From: Xenorhabdus kozodoii | GTDB taxonomy: Bacteria; Pseudomonadota; Gammaproteobacteria; Enterobacterales; Enterobacteriaceae | DNA length: 64,000 nt | Direction of reading: 5' to 3' | Assembly: GCF_002632875.1 (NCBI RefSeq) | Contig: NZ_NJCX01000010.1 | Span: 1 to 64,000, forward strand | Part shown: positions 30,234 to 43,479 of the stretch, one piece after another | Numbering within the stretch: the first letter of the stretch is position 1 | Layout of the letters: every line of letters begins with the position of its first letter | Notes under the pieces: model-generated | What the model was told of the DNA's origin: nothing | The model's database searches: none | What the model saw: the letters and a program-made list of their open reading frames with translations, nothing else | Program-made: the position numbers and the translations under genes

Positions 30234-30513
30234 TTCGATTATCGATTCGATCAATATCAGTTAAATAAAAACAGGTAATGCTAAGCCTGCCAATATATCG
30301 CCATTGCCCGCATTTCTTATGCTTAAGATTAATGCAGCAATGGTTGCCAATGCCCTTCTTACGCCTTTACTCGATAGCAATTCGTTAGTCCCATCACAGA
30401 CACCTTACTTTTGTATATCTATAGTTGACCGGTGTAAATTCCATTACAGCAGAATGAGTTATCGCTGTGCAGTTTATGAACTTTCCTTCATGAAATTATC
30501 AGGATGAAAAATA

Positions 30514-31779
30514 ATGTCTGCTCATTTCCCTACAGGGTATATCCCACAAACTTGCAGCTCTTTATCACACTATCTTGCTCACAATTTACCACCGGCCATT
30601 TTACCGGACGGTTCTCCTGAAACCTGGCAAGTTCAAGAAGTGGGTGATGGAAATCTCAACTTAGTTTTTATTGTCTCAGGAAAAGAAAAAACGCGGGTTG
30701 TAAAACAAGCCCTGCCTTATGTGCGGGCAGCGGGTGAGTCATGGCCGCTTTCGCTTACTCGTTCGCATTTTGAATATCATGCCTTGATCGAAGAAAAAAA
30801 AGTCGCCAAAGAATATGTGCCTGATGTTTATTTTTATGATGAGAAAATGTCTCTTTTTGTCATGGAGTATTTACCCCAGCATATCATCTTACGTAAGCGT
30901 CTCATTGCCGGAGAAAAATTTCCCCAGCTTGCCGAAGATATGGGTATTTTCCTTGCAAATACGCTGTTCCATACTTCCGACATTGGCATGGCTGGTAAAG
31001 ATAAAAAAGATCTTACTGCTCGCTTTGCCAATAATCATGAACTTTGCAAGCTCACAGAAGATCTAATTTTTACTGAACCCTACTTCAACGCAGAAAGAAA
31101 CAACTGGACTCGCCCCCAGCTTGACGATGAAATCGACTCCATTTGGCAAGATCGGGCACTCATCCAAGCCGCCATGCAATATAAGTACCAATTTATGACA
31201 CAAGCACAAGCCTTGCTGCATGGTGATCTCCATTCCGGTTCAATCATGGTGACGCCAAATTCCACCAAAGTCATTGACCCAGAATTCAGTTTTATGGGGC
31301 CAATGGCGTTTGATATCGGTAACTACATGGGTAATTTATTGATGGCTTACTTCGCCCAACCAGCCCTACGGGAAAATAAGGCGCAATGTGCTGACTACCA
31401 AACATGGCTGTTAGGGCAAATAGAAACAACCTGGTCGGTGTTCGAACGCCATTTTCGTCAATTATGGAATGAAAAAGAGATTGGGGATGCCTATCCTGCC
31501 GTGCTTTATCAACAGGGGACATTCGATACCTCCTTCTTAAAAACCGTACAGGACGATTTTCTGTCTACCTTATTTAAAGATACGCTCGCCTATGCTGGTC
31601 TGGAGATCAATCGCCGTATTATTGGATTTTCTGGCGTGGCCGATTTCAAACATATTGAAGATAAAAACCAGCGTGCCACCTGTGAAAAACGGGCGCTGAA
31701 ATTGGCACGGGAATTGACAGTCAATCGAGAAAATTATCCCACCTTTTCGCTCATCAGGCGCTATATTGCACAGTGTTAA
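30514..31779 (+). CDS. mtnK: S-methyl-5-thioribose kinase MtnK
   Basis: The protein has 421 residues and a choline-kinase-like fold: the nucleotide loop region EVGDGNLNLVFIV, the catalytic LLHGDLHSGSIMV and the metal motif VIDPEFSFMGPMAFDIGN. It phosphorylates methylthioribose in methionine salvage. It is first of mtnKAB, with 9 bases to mtnA. I see no recognisable SAM riboswitch in the 280 bases upstream. Confidence 0.95.
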   Translation: MSAHFPTGYIPQTCSSLSHYLAHNLPPAILPDGSPETWQVQEVGDGNLNLVFIVSGKEKTRVVKQALPYVRAAGESWPLSLTRSHFEYHALIEEKKVAKEYVPDVYFYDEKMSLFVMEYLPQHIILRKRLIAGEKFPQLAEDMGIFLANTLFHTSDIGMAGKDKKDLTARFANNHELCKLTEDLIFTEPYFNAERNNWTRPQLDDEIDSIWQDRALIQAAMQYKYQFMTQAQALLHGDLHSGSIMVTPNSTKVIDPEFSFMGPMAFDIGNYMGNLLMAYFAQPALRENKAQCADYQTWLLGQIETTWSVFERHFRQLWNEKEIGDAYPAVLYQQGTFDTSFLKTVQDDFLSTLFKDTLAYAGLEINRRIIGFSGVADFKHIEDKNQRATCEKRALKLARELTVNRENYPTFSLIRRYIAQC

Positions 31780-31788
31780 GAGGCTGAT

Positions 31789-32919
31789 ATGAAAATTGAT
31801 GGCACACATTATCGTTCTGTTTGGCTTGCTGACGATGGTTATACTGTCGAAATTTTCGACCAAACTAAGCTCCCTTTTGAAGTGCAGATGATTCAACTAC
31901 GCACTATGCAAGATGCAGCAACAGCCATCAAAGAGATGTGGGTACGGGGAGCGCCGTTGATTGGTGCCGTCGCCGCATATGGTATGGCCTTGGCAATGCG
32001 TCAGGAAAGTAGTGATGAACATCTGCGGCAGGCTTACGCTATTTTGGTTAAAACCCGCCCCACGGCGATCAATTTAAAGTGGGCTTTGGAGCGAACATTC
32101 CGTGCACTCGAAAATATCGCACATTCACTGCGTGAAGCCACTGCTTATCGTATCGCCAATGAAATTGCAGATGAAGATGTGGAACTCTGTCGCAAAATTG
32201 GTGAGCACGGACTCAAGATCATCCAGAATATCGCAGAAACCAAACCAGCAGGCGAAGCGGTCAATATTTTGACTCACTGCAATGCCGGCTGGCTTGCGAC
32301 GGTAGATTGGGGAACCGCGCTGGCACCAATTTATAGGGCACATGATGCGGGGATCAAGGTTCACATCTGGGTTGATGAAACCCGCCCACGTAATCAAGGA
32401 GGATTAACGGCTTTCGAATTAGGCTCACATGGCGTACCACACACGTTAATTGCTGACAATGCCGGCGGGCATTTGATGCAACATGGCAAGGTCGATCTTT
32501 GTATTGTCGGAACAGATAGAACCACCGCACGAGGTGATGTCTGCAATAAAATCGGCACTTACCTTAAAGCATTGGCAGCCAAAGCTAATCAGGTGCCTTT
32601 TTATGTTGCCCTGCCATCCCCGACACTGGATTTTACAATCTGGGATGGTGTAAACGAAATTCCCATTGAACAACGTTCAGGCGAAGAACAATCCCACGTA
32701 TATGGCATCACCCCTGAAGGGGTACGCAATTGGGTCAACACGGCACCACAAGGGACATCTTGTGGAAATTATGCTTTTGATGTCACACCGGCTGAACTTA
32801 TCACCGGATTGATTACTGAACGTGGCATTTGCGAGGCCAGTGCAGCAGGATTGCAGGCGCTTTTCCCCGATCTGTGGAGGCAACCGTCATTATCAATGCC
32901 AGGTAAAAATGATGAATAG
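31789..32919 (+). CDS. mtnA: Methylthioribose-1-phosphate isomerase MtnA
   Basis: The protein has 376 residues. The eIF-2B-like motifs [46 protein letters not shown] and [19 protein letters not shown] contain the catalytic Cys and Asp. It isomerises MTR-1-P to MTRu-1-P. Its end overlaps the start of mtnB by 11 bases. Confidence 0.96.
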   Translation: MKIDGTHYRSVWLADDGYTVEIFDQTKLPFEVQMIQLRTMQDAATAIKEMWVRGAPLIGAVAAYGMALAMRQESSDEHLRQAYAILVKTRPTAINLKWALERTFRALENIAHSLREATAYRIANEIADEDVELCRKIGEHGLKIIQNIAETKPAGEAVNILTHCNAGWLATVDWGTALAPIYRAHDAGIKVHIWVDETRPRNQGGLTAFELGSHGVPHTLIADNAGGHLMQHGKVDLCIVGTDRTTARGDVCNKIGTYLKALAAKANQVPFYVALPSPTLDFTIWDGVNEIPIEQRSGEEQSHVYGITPEGVRNWVNTAPQGTSCGNYAFDVTPAELITGLITERGICEASAAGLQALFPDLWRQPSLSMPGKNDE

Positions 32920-33559
32920 AGAGCAAATCGCCCAAGAGATTATCGAAACTTGCCTTAAAATGAACGCACTTGGATTGAATCAGGGAACATCAGGCAATAT
33001 CAGTGCCCGCTATCAAGACGGTTTTCTGATTACGCCCAGTGGCATAGCCTATGAAAAGCTCACCCCTGATCAAATCGTATTTGTCAGTTATCAAGGGGAA
33101 TATGCAGCCGATAAAGTGCCTTCAAGCGAGTGGCATTTTCATCTCTCTTGCTACCAGGCACGTTCTGATCTCAATGCCGTTGTACATAACCACGCCGTTA
33201 ATGCAACGGCAGTCTCTATCCTCAATCATGCCATACCCGCCATCCACTATATGGTTGCCGTTACGGGAACGGATCATGTTCCTTGCATTCCTTATGCCAC
33301 TTTTGGGACGACTGAATTGGCTGATAATGTAAAAAAAGGGATCACATACAGTAAGGCATTATTGATGCAGCATCATGGCATGATTGCAATGGAAGCTAAC
33401 CTGGAAAAAGCGCTATGGTTGGCCAATGAGATTGAGATATTGGCACAACTTTATTTAAAAGTGCTTCCAATTATGGAGACAGTCCCAGTACTTTCGCGGG
33501 CAGAAATGCAGCAGGTTCTGGAAAAATTCAAGGGTTATGGTTTGAGGAGAGAGAAATAA
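32909..33559 (+). CDS. mtnB: Methylthioribulose-1-phosphate dehydratase MtnB
   Basis: The protein has about 216 residues of the class II aldolase/adducin family. [37 protein letters not shown] and [11 protein letters not shown] carry the zinc ligands, with a third site in LMQHHGMIA. It dehydrates MTRu-1-P. The start is ATG 32909 or 32912 inside the end of mtnA. The next enzymes of the pathway (mtnC, mtnD) are not next to it. Confidence 0.94.
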   Translation: MMNREQIAQEIIETCLKMNALGLNQGTSGNISARYQDGFLITPSGIAYEKLTPDQIVFVSYQGEYAADKVPSSEWHFHLSCYQARSDLNAVVHNHAVNATAVSILNHAIPAIHYMVAVTGTDHVPCIPYATFGTTELADNVKKGITYSKALLMQHHGMIAMEANLEKALWLANEIEILAQLYLKVLPIMETVPVLSRAEMQQVLEKFKGYGLRREK

Positions 33560-33577
33560 CACCAAGATGAAGTAAAG

Positions 33578-33653
33578 TGGTGGGCGATACCAGATTCGAA
33601 CTGATGACCCCCTCCTTGTAAGGGAGATGCTCTACCAACTGAGCTAATCGCCC
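33578..33653 (-). tRNA. tRNA-Val (UAC), last gene of the cluster
   Basis: The minus strand gives a 76-base tRNA with GGGCGAT/ATCGCCC acceptor, CCTTACAAGG anticodon stem-loop (TAC) and encoded CCA. It is identical in sequence to the three Val genes upstream. Confidence 0.96.
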
Positions 33654-33674
33654 ACTTCAGCATTCATATCTAAA

Positions 33675-33750
33675 TGGTGGGTCGTGCAGGATTCGAACCT
33701 GCGACCAATTGATTAAAAGTCAACTGCTCTACCGACTGAGCTAACGACCC
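33675..33750 (-). tRNA. tRNA-Lys (UUU), copy 3 in transcription order
   Basis: 76 bases, acceptor GGGTCGT/ACGACCC, anticodon loop CTTTTAA (TTT), encoded CCA. Confidence 0.96.
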
Positions 33751-33780
33751 AACGAGGTAATTCTGCTTTTGATATCTAAA

Positions 33781-33856
33781 TGGTGGGTCGTGCAGGATTC
33801 GAACCTGCGACCAATTGATTAAAAGTCAACTGCTCTACCGACTGAGCTAACGACCC
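33781..33856 (-). tRNA. tRNA-Lys (UUU), copy 2
   Basis: Identical to the neighbouring Lys genes. The 30-base spacers on both sides are also alike, so the 106-base unit was duplicated in tandem. Confidence 0.96.
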
Positions 33857-33886
33857 AATTAGATAATTTTGCTTTTGATATTTGAA

Positions 33887-33962
33887 TGGTGGGTCGTGCA
33901 GGATTCGAACCTGCGACCAATTGATTAAAAGTCAACTGCTCTACCGACTGAGCTAACGACCC
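33887..33962 (-). tRNA. tRNA-Lys (UUU), copy 1
   Basis: Identical to the other two Lys genes; 76 bases with encoded CCA. Confidence 0.96.
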
Positions 33963-34008
33963 ATTTTCAATATCAATGTGATACTAGAGACGAAAAAACA
34001 TGATGAAG

Positions 34009-34084
34009 TGGTGGGCGATACCAGATTCGAACTGATGACCCCCTCCTTGTAAGGGAGATGCTCTACCAACTGAGCTAATCGCCC
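34009..34084 (-). tRNA. tRNA-Val (UAC)
   Basis: 76 bases, identical to the other Val genes of the cluster, anticodon TAC, CCA encoded. Confidence 0.96.
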
Positions 34085-34129
34085 ACTTCATGATGACTAT
34101 TAACGACATCAATACCACTGACTTATGAT

Positions 34130-34205
34130 TGGTGGGCGATACCAGATTCGAACTGATGACCCCCTCCTTGTAAGGGAGATGCTCTACCAACTGAGCTAAT
34201 CGCCC
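34130..34205 (-). tRNA. tRNA-Val (UAC)
   Basis: 76 bases, identical to the other Val genes of the cluster, anticodon TAC, CCA encoded. Confidence 0.96.
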
Positions 34206-34267
34206 AATCATAAAATCATTTTTATCACTACGTTTATCACTAACGTTGTTTATCACTACGAGAGATA

Positions 34268-34343
34268 TGGTGGGCGATACCAGATTCGAACTGATGACCC
34301 CCTCCTTGTAAGGGAGATGCTCTACCAACTGAGCTAATCGCCC
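34268..34343 (-). tRNA. tRNA-Val (UAC), first gene of the cluster
   Basis: 76 bases; first in the leftward operon, 17 bases behind the -10 box of its promoter. The valU-valX-valY-lysV operon next to gltX of E. coli is the counterpart. Confidence 0.96.
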
Positions 34344-34360
34344 CGTCGTGATGGAGTCGC

Positions 34361-34388
34361 ATTATAGGGATAGTTCGAGGTGAGTCAA
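34361..34388 (-). promoter_or_regulatory. Sigma-70 promoter of the Val/Lys tRNA operon
   Basis: On the minus strand TTGACT (34388-34383) and a perfect TATAAT (34366-34361) are separated by 16 bases. The discriminator begins GCGACTCC, fairly GC-rich as in stringently controlled stable-RNA promoters. Confidence 0.8.
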
Positions 34389-34615
34389 CGCTTTTTATTA
34401 CTAAAACAATCGTTCGTCGTAAAATTAAACAGAATGAAACAATTATAATCACGCCAAGGTATCATTTAGGCAACCTATTTTCGCTTTTCTCAATGACCGA
34501 CTATTAACGCCATTGAGGAATTGAAGTGCAGTGATAAAATAACCCCCACTATTGTGACTTTAATCATCCAACACGCTCTTCCTAACAAAGAGAAACGTAA
34601 TTAAGGCAATTCCTG

Positions 34616-36031
34616 ATGAGTAAAATTAAAACCCGTTTTGCACCAAGTCCTACTGGCTATCTTCACGTTGGTGGTGCGCGTACTGCGCTTTATTCCTGGT
34701 TATACAGTCGCCACAATAAAGGTGAGTTTGTTCTTCGCATTGAAGATACCGATCTGGAGCGCTCCACCCAAGAAGCCATCGACGCAATTATGGACGGGAT
34801 GAACTGGTTAAATCTGAATTGGGATGAAGGCCCTTATTATCAGACCAAACGTTTCGACCGTTACAACCAAGTTATTGATGAAATGTTGGGGCAAGGTACA
34901 GCCTACCGCTGCTACTGTTCTAAAGAGCGTTTGGAACAACTGCGTGAAACTCAAATGGCAAATGGCGAAAAACCACGTTATGACGGGCGATGCCGTGATA
35001 GCGAATGCCAACACAGTCACGATGAGCCACATGTTGTACGTTTCCGCAATCCACAAGAAGGTTCCGTCGTCTTTAATGACAGCATCCGTGGCCCGATTGA
35101 ATTTAGTAACCAAGAACTGGACGATTTGATCATTCGTCGTACCGACGGTTCACCTACTTATAACTTCTGTGTGGTCATTGATGATTGGGATATGGAAATC
35201 ACCCATGTTATTCGTGGTGAAGACCATATCAACAATACCCCACGTCAGATCAATATCCTGAAAGCGCTCGGTGCACCAGTGCCAGAATATGCCCATGTTT
35301 CTATGATCCTTGGCGACGATGGTAAAAAGCTGTCCAAGCGCCACGGTGCCGTCAGTGTGATGCAATACCGTGATGACGGTTATCTGCCAGAAGCGCTGTT
35401 GAACTATCTGGTTCGTCTGGGCTGGTCACATGGCGATCAGGAAATTTTCAGTGTTGCAGAAATGACTGAACTGTTTAGCCTTGATGCCATCAGCAAATCT
35501 GCCAGCGCATTCAATACGGAAAAACTGCAATGGCTGAACCATCATTACATCAATACCCTGCCAGCAGAAAAAGTTGCCGTGCATTTAGCATGGCATATTG
35601 AGCAGCAAGGTATTGATACCCGCACTGGCCCAGAACTGGTGGATTTGATCAAACTACTGGGTGAGCGCTGCAAGACCCTGAAAGAGATGGCGGGATCTTG
35701 CCGTTATTTCTATGAAGAATTTGCTGAATTTGATGCGGATGCGGCGAAAAAACATCTGCGTCCTGTTGCCCGTCAGCCATTGGAAGTTGTCCGTGCGAAA
35801 CTGGCCGCGATGACGGAATGGACACCTGAAAATATTCATCATGCGATTCAGGCCACCGCAGACGAACTGGAAGTCGGTATGGGTAAAGTCGGTATGCCAT
35901 TGCGTGTTGCCGTCACAGGTGTGGGGCAGTCTCCAAGTGTTGATGCAACCCTCTACGCGATTAACCAAGCACGTTCATTATCCCGCATCGATAAGGCTCT
36001 GGCTTATATTGCCCAGCGTGAAGCGCAATAA
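34616..36031 (+). CDS. gltX: Glutamyl-tRNA synthetase
   Basis: The protein has 471 residues. The class I signatures are complete: [20 protein letters not shown] with the HIGH-type HVGG, and KLSKRHGA for KMSKS. A zinc-binding region follows [11 protein letters not shown] with CRDSECQH. It charges tRNA-Glu. It stands divergent from the tRNA operon and is followed by a terminator. Confidence 0.97.
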   Translation: MSKIKTRFAPSPTGYLHVGGARTALYSWLYSRHNKGEFVLRIEDTDLERSTQEAIDAIMDGMNWLNLNWDEGPYYQTKRFDRYNQVIDEMLGQGTAYRCYCSKERLEQLRETQMANGEKPRYDGRCRDSECQHSHDEPHVVRFRNPQEGSVVFNDSIRGPIEFSNQELDDLIIRRTDGSPTYNFCVVIDDWDMEITHVIRGEDHINNTPRQINILKALGAPVPEYAHVSMILGDDGKKLSKRHGAVSVMQYRDDGYLPEALLNYLVRLGWSHGDQEIFSVAEMTELFSLDAISKSASAFNTEKLQWLNHHYINTLPAEKVAVHLAWHIEQQGIDTRTGPELVDLIKLLGERCKTLKEMAGSCRYFYEEFAEFDADAAKKHLRPVARQPLEVVRAKLAAMTEWTPENIHHAIQATADELEVGMGKVGMPLRVAVTGVGQSPSVDATLYAINQARSLSRIDKALAYIAQREAQ

Positions 36032-36082
36032 ACCGCCATTTACCGATGTTGTGTCAATAACGTGGCGTGAATAATGTGAATG

Positions 36083-36120
36083 ATAAAGGCACCCCATTCA
36101 TTGCGGTGCCTTTATTTTTG
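36083..36120 (+). terminator. Terminator after gltX
   Basis: ATAAAGGCACC (36083-36093) pairs with GGTGCCTTTAT (36105-36115), followed by TTTTTG. Confidence 0.9.
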
Positions 36121-36181
36121 TCCTTCAAATGGGTCATTGATGGCTTTTTCAGCGCTTGCACAGAGAATATTAATGAATTCA

Positions 36182-36210
36182 TTGACAGGATCCTCTGGGT
36201 TTCATATGAT
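36182..36210 (+). promoter_or_regulatory. Sigma-70 promoter of the tRNA-Ala pair
   Basis: Perfect TTGACA (36182-36187), 17-base spacer, TATGAT (36205-36210), then the GC-rich discriminator TCGCCCCG, 27 bases before the first tRNA. Confidence 0.8.
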
Positions 36211-36237
36211 TCGCCCCGTTCCACAGGATTTTGATTT

Positions 36238-36313
<76 letters not shown>

Positions 36314-36371
36314 AATACTTACCGATAAGGGTAATCCGTATTTGTTCATTAAAAACCTGAACCATATTTGT

Positions 36372-36447
<76 letters not shown>

Positions 36448-36455
36448 AAATTCTG

Positions 36456-36489
36456 AATCCCTGAAGACGCAAGTTTTCAGGGATTTTTC
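36456..36489 (+). terminator. Terminator after tRNA-Ala genes
   Basis: AATCCCTGAA pairs with TTCAGGGATT, followed by TTTT, 9 bases behind the second tRNA. Confidence 0.85.
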
Positions 36490-36578
36490 TCATATGTCCG
36501 TAGCAATCATTCTGTTAATGGCAATGTACAGCTAAGTCCCCGTTAACTATATTTTTTATAGGGTAGATTGGGTGTCTA

Positions 36579-36794
36579 TCAGGATCTTTTCAACGGTTTT
36601 ACCAATGAGTCCACCCCTTCAATTTTCATTGCAAGCGTCATTTCCATCAACTCCCCCAGCTTTCCCTGTGGAAACTCCCCTTTGCGGGCAAACCAAAGTA
36701 AATATTCTTCCGGTAAATCAATCAGGACTCGCCCTTTATATTTACCAAAAGGCATCGTTGTATTGGCTATTTGCAACAAATCTTCTTTGGTCAT
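36579..36794 (-). CDS. ypeB: DUF3820 family protein YpeB
   Basis: The 71-residue protein contains TMPFGKYKGRVLIDLPEEYL and WFARKGEFPQGKLGELM, the DUF3820 signature. The function is unknown; related to the quorum-quenching-like small exonuclease-associated domains only by annotation. In E. coli ypeB is likewise close to ligA and the tRNA-Ala genes. Confidence 0.88.
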   Translation of the reverse strand: MTKEDLLQIANTTMPFGKYKGRVLIDLPEEYLLWFARKGEFPQGKLGELMEMTLAMKIEGVDSLVKPLKRS

Positions 36795-36837
36795 TATATC
36801 AACCCCATTGCTTCATTATGGATACAAGATAGGAATA

Positions 36838-36870
36838 CAAAAAAAGTGGCACCTGTCAGGATGCCACTTT
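36838..36870 (-). terminator. Terminator after nupC
   Basis: On the minus strand AAAGTGGCA pairs with TGCCACTTT, followed by a T run. Confidence 0.8.
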
Positions 36871-36900
36871 CGATTATTCTTATAAATCTTATCAAATAGA

Positions 36901-38091
36901 TTAGAAGCTCAAAATCAGCCCGGCAATTGCCGCGGACAGGAAACTCACCAATGTTGAACCAAACAGTAATTTCAAGCCAAAACGCGCAACCGTATTACCC
37001 TGTTTTTCATTCAATCCCTTAATGGCACCCGCAACAATACCAATAGATGAAAAATTAGCGAAAGAAACCAAAAACACGGACAGGATACCTTTCGAACGCT
37101 CGCTCAGTTGGGTAGCCACTTCTTGCAAACTCTGCATCGCCACAAATTCGTTGGAAACCATCTTGGTCGCCATAATACTACCCACTTTCAGCGCTTCATC
37201 ACTTGGAATACCAATGATCCATGCAAACGGGTAGAACACATACCCCAAGCATTCCTGGAAAGTGATACCAAATATCAGATGGAAAATTGCGTTAACGCCG
37301 GCAATTAAGGCAATAAAACCGATCAGCATTGCAGTGACAATCAAAGCAACTTTGAAACCCGCCAGAATATATTCACCCAGCATTTCAAAAAAACTTTGCC
37401 CCTCGTGGAGATTGCTCATCTGGATATCTTCTTCACTCTCAACAGAATAAGGATTGATGAGGGATAAGATGATAAAGGTGCTGAACATATTGAGGATCAG
37501 TGCCGCGACCACATATTTTGCATCCAGCATCGTCATGTAAGCACCGACGATAGACATCGATACTGTAGACATTGCCGTGGCCGCCATTGTATACATCCGG
37601 CGTTCAGACATTTTGTCTAATACATTTTTATAAGCAATAAAGTTCTCTGATTGCCCTAAAATCAATGAACTGACCGCATTGAATGATTCCAGTTTACCCA
37701 TTCCGTTAATTTTAGACAGTACCGTACCTATCGCACGAATAATAATCGGCAGCACTTTGATGTGTTGCAAAATACCAATCAGGGCAGAGATAAAGATAAT
37801 AGGACACAATACATTCAGGAAGAAAAATGCCAGGTTTGCTTCTATCATGCCACCAAAAACAAAGCTGGTGCCTTTTGCTGCATAAGACAGTAGATGGACA
37901 AATAAATCGTCAAATCCTTTAACTATCCCCAAACCCACGTTAGAGTTCAGGAAGAACCATGCCAGAAAGAGTTCGATTATAATTAACTGAATAATATAGC
38001 GAATCTTAATATCCTTTCGGTTATTACTTGCCAATACCGCCAGGCCGCCAATCACGACCAATGCGAGGAAAAAATGAAAAATATGAGACAT
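36901..38091 (-). CDS. nupC: Nucleoside:H+ symporter NupC
   Basis: The protein has 396 residues with about ten membrane segments. [40 protein letters not shown] and [18 protein letters not shown] are concentrative nucleoside transporter motifs. I chose ATG 38091 with a GGAG site 9 bases away; a TTG at 38106 lies upstream. A near-perfect CRP box precedes the gene, as in E. coli, where CRP and CytR control it. Confidence 0.95.
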   Translation of the reverse strand: MSHIFHFFLALVVIGGLAVLASNNRKDIKIRYIIQLIIIELFLAWFFLNSNVGLGIVKGFDDLFVHLLSYAAKGTSFVFGGMIEANLAFFFLNVLCPIIFISALIGILQHIKVLPIIIRAIGTVLSKINGMGKLESFNAVSSLILGQSENFIAYKNVLDKMSERRMYTMAATAMSTVSMSIVGAYMTMLDAKYVVAALILNMFSTFIILSLINPYSVESEEDIQMSNLHEGQSFFEMLGEYILAGFKVALIVTAMLIGFIALIAGVNAIFHLIFGITFQECLGYVFYPFAWIIGIPSDEALKVGSIMATKMVSNEFVAMQSLQEVATQLSERSKGILSVFLVSFANFSSIGIVAGAIKGLNEKQGNTVARFGLKLLFGSTLVSFLSAAIAGLILSF

Positions 38092-38160
38092 AAAGAAAAG
38101 CTCCAAACACGATTCTGTGCAAATTTATTGCTGTATTTTATGTAACGTATAACAGTAAAA

Positions 38161-38176
38161 TTTGATTACTATCACA
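38161..38176 (-). promoter_or_regulatory. CRP-like site of nupC
   Basis: On the nupC strand TGTGATAGTAATCAAA matches TGTGA-N6-TCACA with one mismatch, 70-85 bases ahead of the start. Confidence 0.55.
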
Positions 38177-38260
38177 TAAATTTATTATTTGGTGGATGAC
38201 AAACTCTATTTAGCTAGCCTGATCACACTTTCACCATTACCGCCTTAGGCGGGAGGCGGA

Positions 38261-40285
<2,025 letters not shown>

Positions 40286-40296
40286 TTACCAGAGAT

Positions 40297-40320
40297 GAAA
40301 AACCCCCGACTAGCGGGGGC
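40297..40320 (-). terminator. Terminator between zipA and ligA
   Basis: On the minus strand CCCCCG CTAGT CGGGGG is followed by TTTTTC. Confidence 0.85.
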
Positions 40321-40340
40321 TTGATACTAAAAAAGAGGAG

Positions 40341-41270
40341 TTATTCACCGACGTTGAGTGTATCACGGATACGCGCTTTATAGTGTTCGATCATCTGTGG
40401 TGTCAGCATCTTGCGTTCACCATCCAGAACGACACCGCCTACATCAGCAGCGATGCGCTGTGCTGCCTGCAACATCAGTTTAAAATTTTGATTGGCATCG
40501 CCATATGAAGGCACAAGCATAAATATGGAAATACCGGGGGTAGTAAAGTCTGTCATTCGGTCTGGGTCAAATGAGCCAGGTTTTACCATGTTAGCTAAAC
40601 TGAACAACACAGCACCGCTACCCGATGGGTTCAGGTGACGATGAAAAATATTCATTTCACCAAACCGGAAGCCTGCCTGTAAGACGCTTTGGAGCAGTAG
40701 CTCACCATTCAGTTCTTGCCCATGATGGGCGGCAACATGTAATACCAACACCGTCTCTTTTTTAGCGTGTTCAGATTTAGACAGTGCTTCATTTTCCGCT
40801 TGCCCTTCCACAACCTCTTCATGACCTGACTCTGCTCCTCCTGTTTCTTTCGATTCAGTCGCTTCAATCGGATCAAACAATCCAAGTTGTGGTTCTACCT
40901 GTTGATCATCGACACCTTTCACTTTAGCTGCGGATACATCAGATTGATGCCTTGCAAGTAAAGGATCTGTACCATCATCAGGCATGACGGCTGACGATTC
41001 AGACGCACGATGTTCGATAACAGGCTCTGCACGATGTTCAGTGTACGGTTGCACCGACTCCCGAACATGCGATTTTGACGCATTATCAAACAGTTCATCG
41101 CCATCATCATCCCGTAACTCTTCCTGACGCCCCTGTTTATGACGTTTAACGGGGCGATCACGAAAGAGTGATGAGCGCTCTTTACGGCTGGTCCACAACC
41201 CATGTAATAGCAGAGCTATTATGGCTATCGCACCAACAACGATTAATATCAGACGCAAATCCTGCATCAT
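40341..41270 (-). CDS. zipA: Cell division protein ZipA
   Basis: The protein has 309 residues. An N-terminal membrane anchor (residues about 5-26, [20 protein letters not shown]) is followed by a basic patch, a long acidic flexible linker (about 35-165) and the FtsZ-binding domain from [18 protein letters not shown] to the end. It tethers the FtsZ ring to the membrane. The start is ATG 41270 or 41267. Divergent cysZ is on the other side. Confidence 0.95.
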   Translation of the reverse strand: MMQDLRLILIVVGAIAIIALLLHGLWTSRKERSSLFRDRPVKRHKQGRQEELRDDDGDELFDNASKSHVRESVQPYTEHRAEPVIEHRASESSAVMPDDGTDPLLARHQSDVSAAKVKGVDDQQVEPQLGLFDPIEATESKETGGAESGHEEVVEGQAENEALSKSEHAKKETVLVLHVAAHHGQELNGELLLQSVLQAGFRFGEMNIFHRHLNPSGSGAVLFSLANMVKPGSFDPDRMTDFTTPGISIFMLVPSYGDANQNFKLMLQAAQRIAADVGGVVLDGERKMLTPQMIEHYKARIRDTLNVGE

Positions 41271-41490
41271 TGCTATCTCTGTTGTTTAAATTAATTGCCA
41301 CCACGGCGGAATATTCTTTAGATAAGAGTATTTGTCAAATAGGACAAGTGCAAGTCTCTACACACTTTTCTTACCATAATGAGAGAATTCCTCTGTTTTT
41401 TCGGATGTTTTTTACCCACAAAACGACTAGTCAGTAGAAAATCCTGCCTATATCATACCGTCTCAATCATCGAAGAGAGAATAAGAAAAT

Positions 41491-42252
41491 ATGGCGAATT
41501 CGACAAAGTTGCCAAAACATTCTAATGGATTTCACTATATTGCCCAAGGTTGGCAACTGATCACCCGTCCTGGCATTAAGAGATTCGTTCTATTACCTTT
41601 ATTGGCTAATATTTTATTGCTAGGTGGCTCATTTTGGTGGCTGTACCATAAACTGGATGGCTGGATACAGTGGACCCTTGATAAAATACCCGGCTGGATG
41701 CAATGGTTAAGTTATTTAATTTGGCCACTTGCGGTTATTTCTATCCTATTGGTTTTTAGCTATTTTTTTAGCACGCTTGCTAATTTTATCGCTTCACCAT
41801 TTAATGGCCTGCTGGCGGAAAAACTGGAAGCAGACTTAACCGGCATCCCAACACCCGATACTGGCGTTATCGACTTACTCAAAGACACTCCCCGCATTCT
41901 GAAGCGTGAAATAGTGAAAATTCTTTACTACATCCCACGTGCGCTTGTCCTATTGTTACTTTACTTCATTCCAGGAATAGGCCAAACCATCGCTCCTGTC
42001 CTTTGGTTTATTTTTAGTGCCTGGATGCTGACGATCCAATATTGTGATTATCCGTTTGATAACCATAAGATCAGTTTTGCCACTATGCGCAATACATTGC
42101 GCCAGAATAAAATAGATAACCTGCAATTCGGCGCAGCAGTCAGCGTTCTGACGATGATCCCTGTCGTGAACTTGTTCATTATGCCCGTTGCTATTTGTGG
42201 CGCCACGGCCATGTGGGTTGATCGCGACCGTGTCCAACATGTTGGCTCGTAA
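41491..42252 (+). CDS. cysZ: Sulfate transporter CysZ
   Basis: The protein has 253 residues, four to six membrane segments and the family stretches [36 protein letters not shown] and [17 protein letters not shown]. CysZ brings sulfate into the cell for cysteine synthesis. It lies ahead of cysK as in E. coli. Confidence 0.95.
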   Translation: MANSTKLPKHSNGFHYIAQGWQLITRPGIKRFVLLPLLANILLLGGSFWWLYHKLDGWIQWTLDKIPGWMQWLSYLIWPLAVISILLVFSYFFSTLANFIASPFNGLLAEKLEADLTGIPTPDTGVIDLLKDTPRILKREIVKILYYIPRALVLLLLYFIPGIGQTIAPVLWFIFSAWMLTIQYCDYPFDNHKISFATMRNTLRQNKIDNLQFGAAVSVLTMIPVVNLFIMPVAICGATAMWVDRDRVQHVGS

Positions 42253-42298
42253 ATCATCGAAATAATTTAGCTTTCTGCTTACAACCACCCATAACCAT

Positions 42299-42339
42299 AA
42301 AATCCCAGACAGATCATAAAGATGGCTGGGATTTTATTT
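42299..42339 (+). terminator. Terminator after cysZ
   Basis: AAAATCCCAG (42299-42308) pairs with CTGGGATTTT (42326-42335), followed by ATTT. Confidence 0.8.
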
Positions 42340-42492
42340 AAAAAATCCGCCCATCTTAAATAATCCAAAGAACATAAAATGACTATCAAATATTCTTTTA
42401 TATAATAAGAATAGACTGAATCCTTATTTCCATAAATATGATGTTAGCGTATGGTTAACTAGTATTTACAGTATGTTAGGGGCAATCGAACA

Positions 42493-43446
42493 ATGAGCAA
42501 AATTTATGAAGATAATTCGTTGACTATTGGTCACACTCCGCTGGTACGCTTAAAAAATTTCGCCAATGGCCGCATTCTGGCGAAAATAGAATCCCGTAAC
42601 CCTAGCTTCAGTGTAAAATGCCGCATTGGCGCCAATATGATTTGGGATGCCGAAAAACGTGGCATTCTGACCAAAGATAAAGAACTTATCGAACCGACCA
42701 GTGGCAATACAGGGATTGCACTTGCCTATGTTGCAGCCGCCCGTGGTTACAAGCTGACGTTAACTATGCCTGAAACCATGAGCCTTGAACGACGTAAGCT
42801 GCTAAAAGCACTGGGCGCCAATCTGGTACTGACCGAAGGCGCAAAAGGCATGAAAGGCGCCATTGATAAAGCTAACGAAATCCGTGACAGCAATCCTGAC
42901 CGTTATATCCTCCTGCAACAATTCAGCAATCCCGCTAACCCAGAAATTCATGAAAAAACCACTGGCCCTGAAATTTGGGAAGACACTGACGGTAATGTCG
43001 ATGTTTTTGTTGCCGGTGTAGGGACTGGCGGCACAATCACGGGTGTTGCCCGTTACTTAAAAAATACGCAAGGCAAACAAGTGACTATCGTTGCGGTAGA
43101 GCCAGAAGGTTCACCTGTTATCAGTCAAAAATTGGCGGGTGAAGAACTAAAACCAGGCCCACATAAAATCCAGGGAATTGGGGCTGGTTTCATTCCTGAT
43201 AACTTAGATTTAACATTAGTTGACCGCGTATTTAAAATCAGCAATGAAGAAGCGATGCAAATAGCCCGTGAAGTTACTGAAAAAGAAGGCATTCTTTCCG
43301 GTATTTCTTCAGGTGCTGCTGTCGCAGCGGCCATCAAAATAGCGCAAGAAGAGGCATATAAAGACAAAAATATTGTGGTGGTCTTGCCTTCTTCAGCGGA
43401 ACGTTACCTCAGTACCGCACTGTTTGCTGATTTAGTTAGCGACTAA
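42493..43446 (+). CDS. cysK: Cysteine synthase A
   Basis: The protein has 317 residues. The PLP lysine is in [13 protein letters not shown], the substrate loop is [15 protein letters not shown] and the glycine loop is [15 protein letters not shown]. It makes cysteine from O-acetylserine and sulfide. It is a single gene with its own terminator. Confidence 0.96.
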   Translation: MSKIYEDNSLTIGHTPLVRLKNFANGRILAKIESRNPSFSVKCRIGANMIWDAEKRGILTKDKELIEPTSGNTGIALAYVAAARGYKLTLTMPETMSLERRKLLKALGANLVLTEGAKGMKGAIDKANEIRDSNPDRYILLQQFSNPANPEIHEKTTGPEIWEDTDGNVDVFVAGVGTGGTITGVARYLKNTQGKQVTIVAVEPEGSPVISQKLAGEELKPGPHKIQGIGAGFIPDNLDLTLVDRVFKISNEEAMQIAREVTEKEGILSGISSGAAVAAAIKIAQEEAYKDKNIVVVLPSSAERYLSTALFADLVSD

Positions 43447-43479
43447 AAAACAATCAATAGAATTTTTCATTACCTTGAC

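Noticed and set aside
30234-30513. SAM riboswitch or Met control element before mtnK
   Set aside because: I see no recognisable SAM-I, SAM-II or T-box structure in this stretch.
33578-34343. Regular near-identical repeats with short spacers, resembling a CRISPR array
   Set aside because: The units are 76-base tRNA genes with correct cloverleaf and CCA ends.
33984-34452. Open frames with repeated peptide segments, suggesting a repeat protein
   Set aside because: They are translations through the identical tRNA-Val genes.
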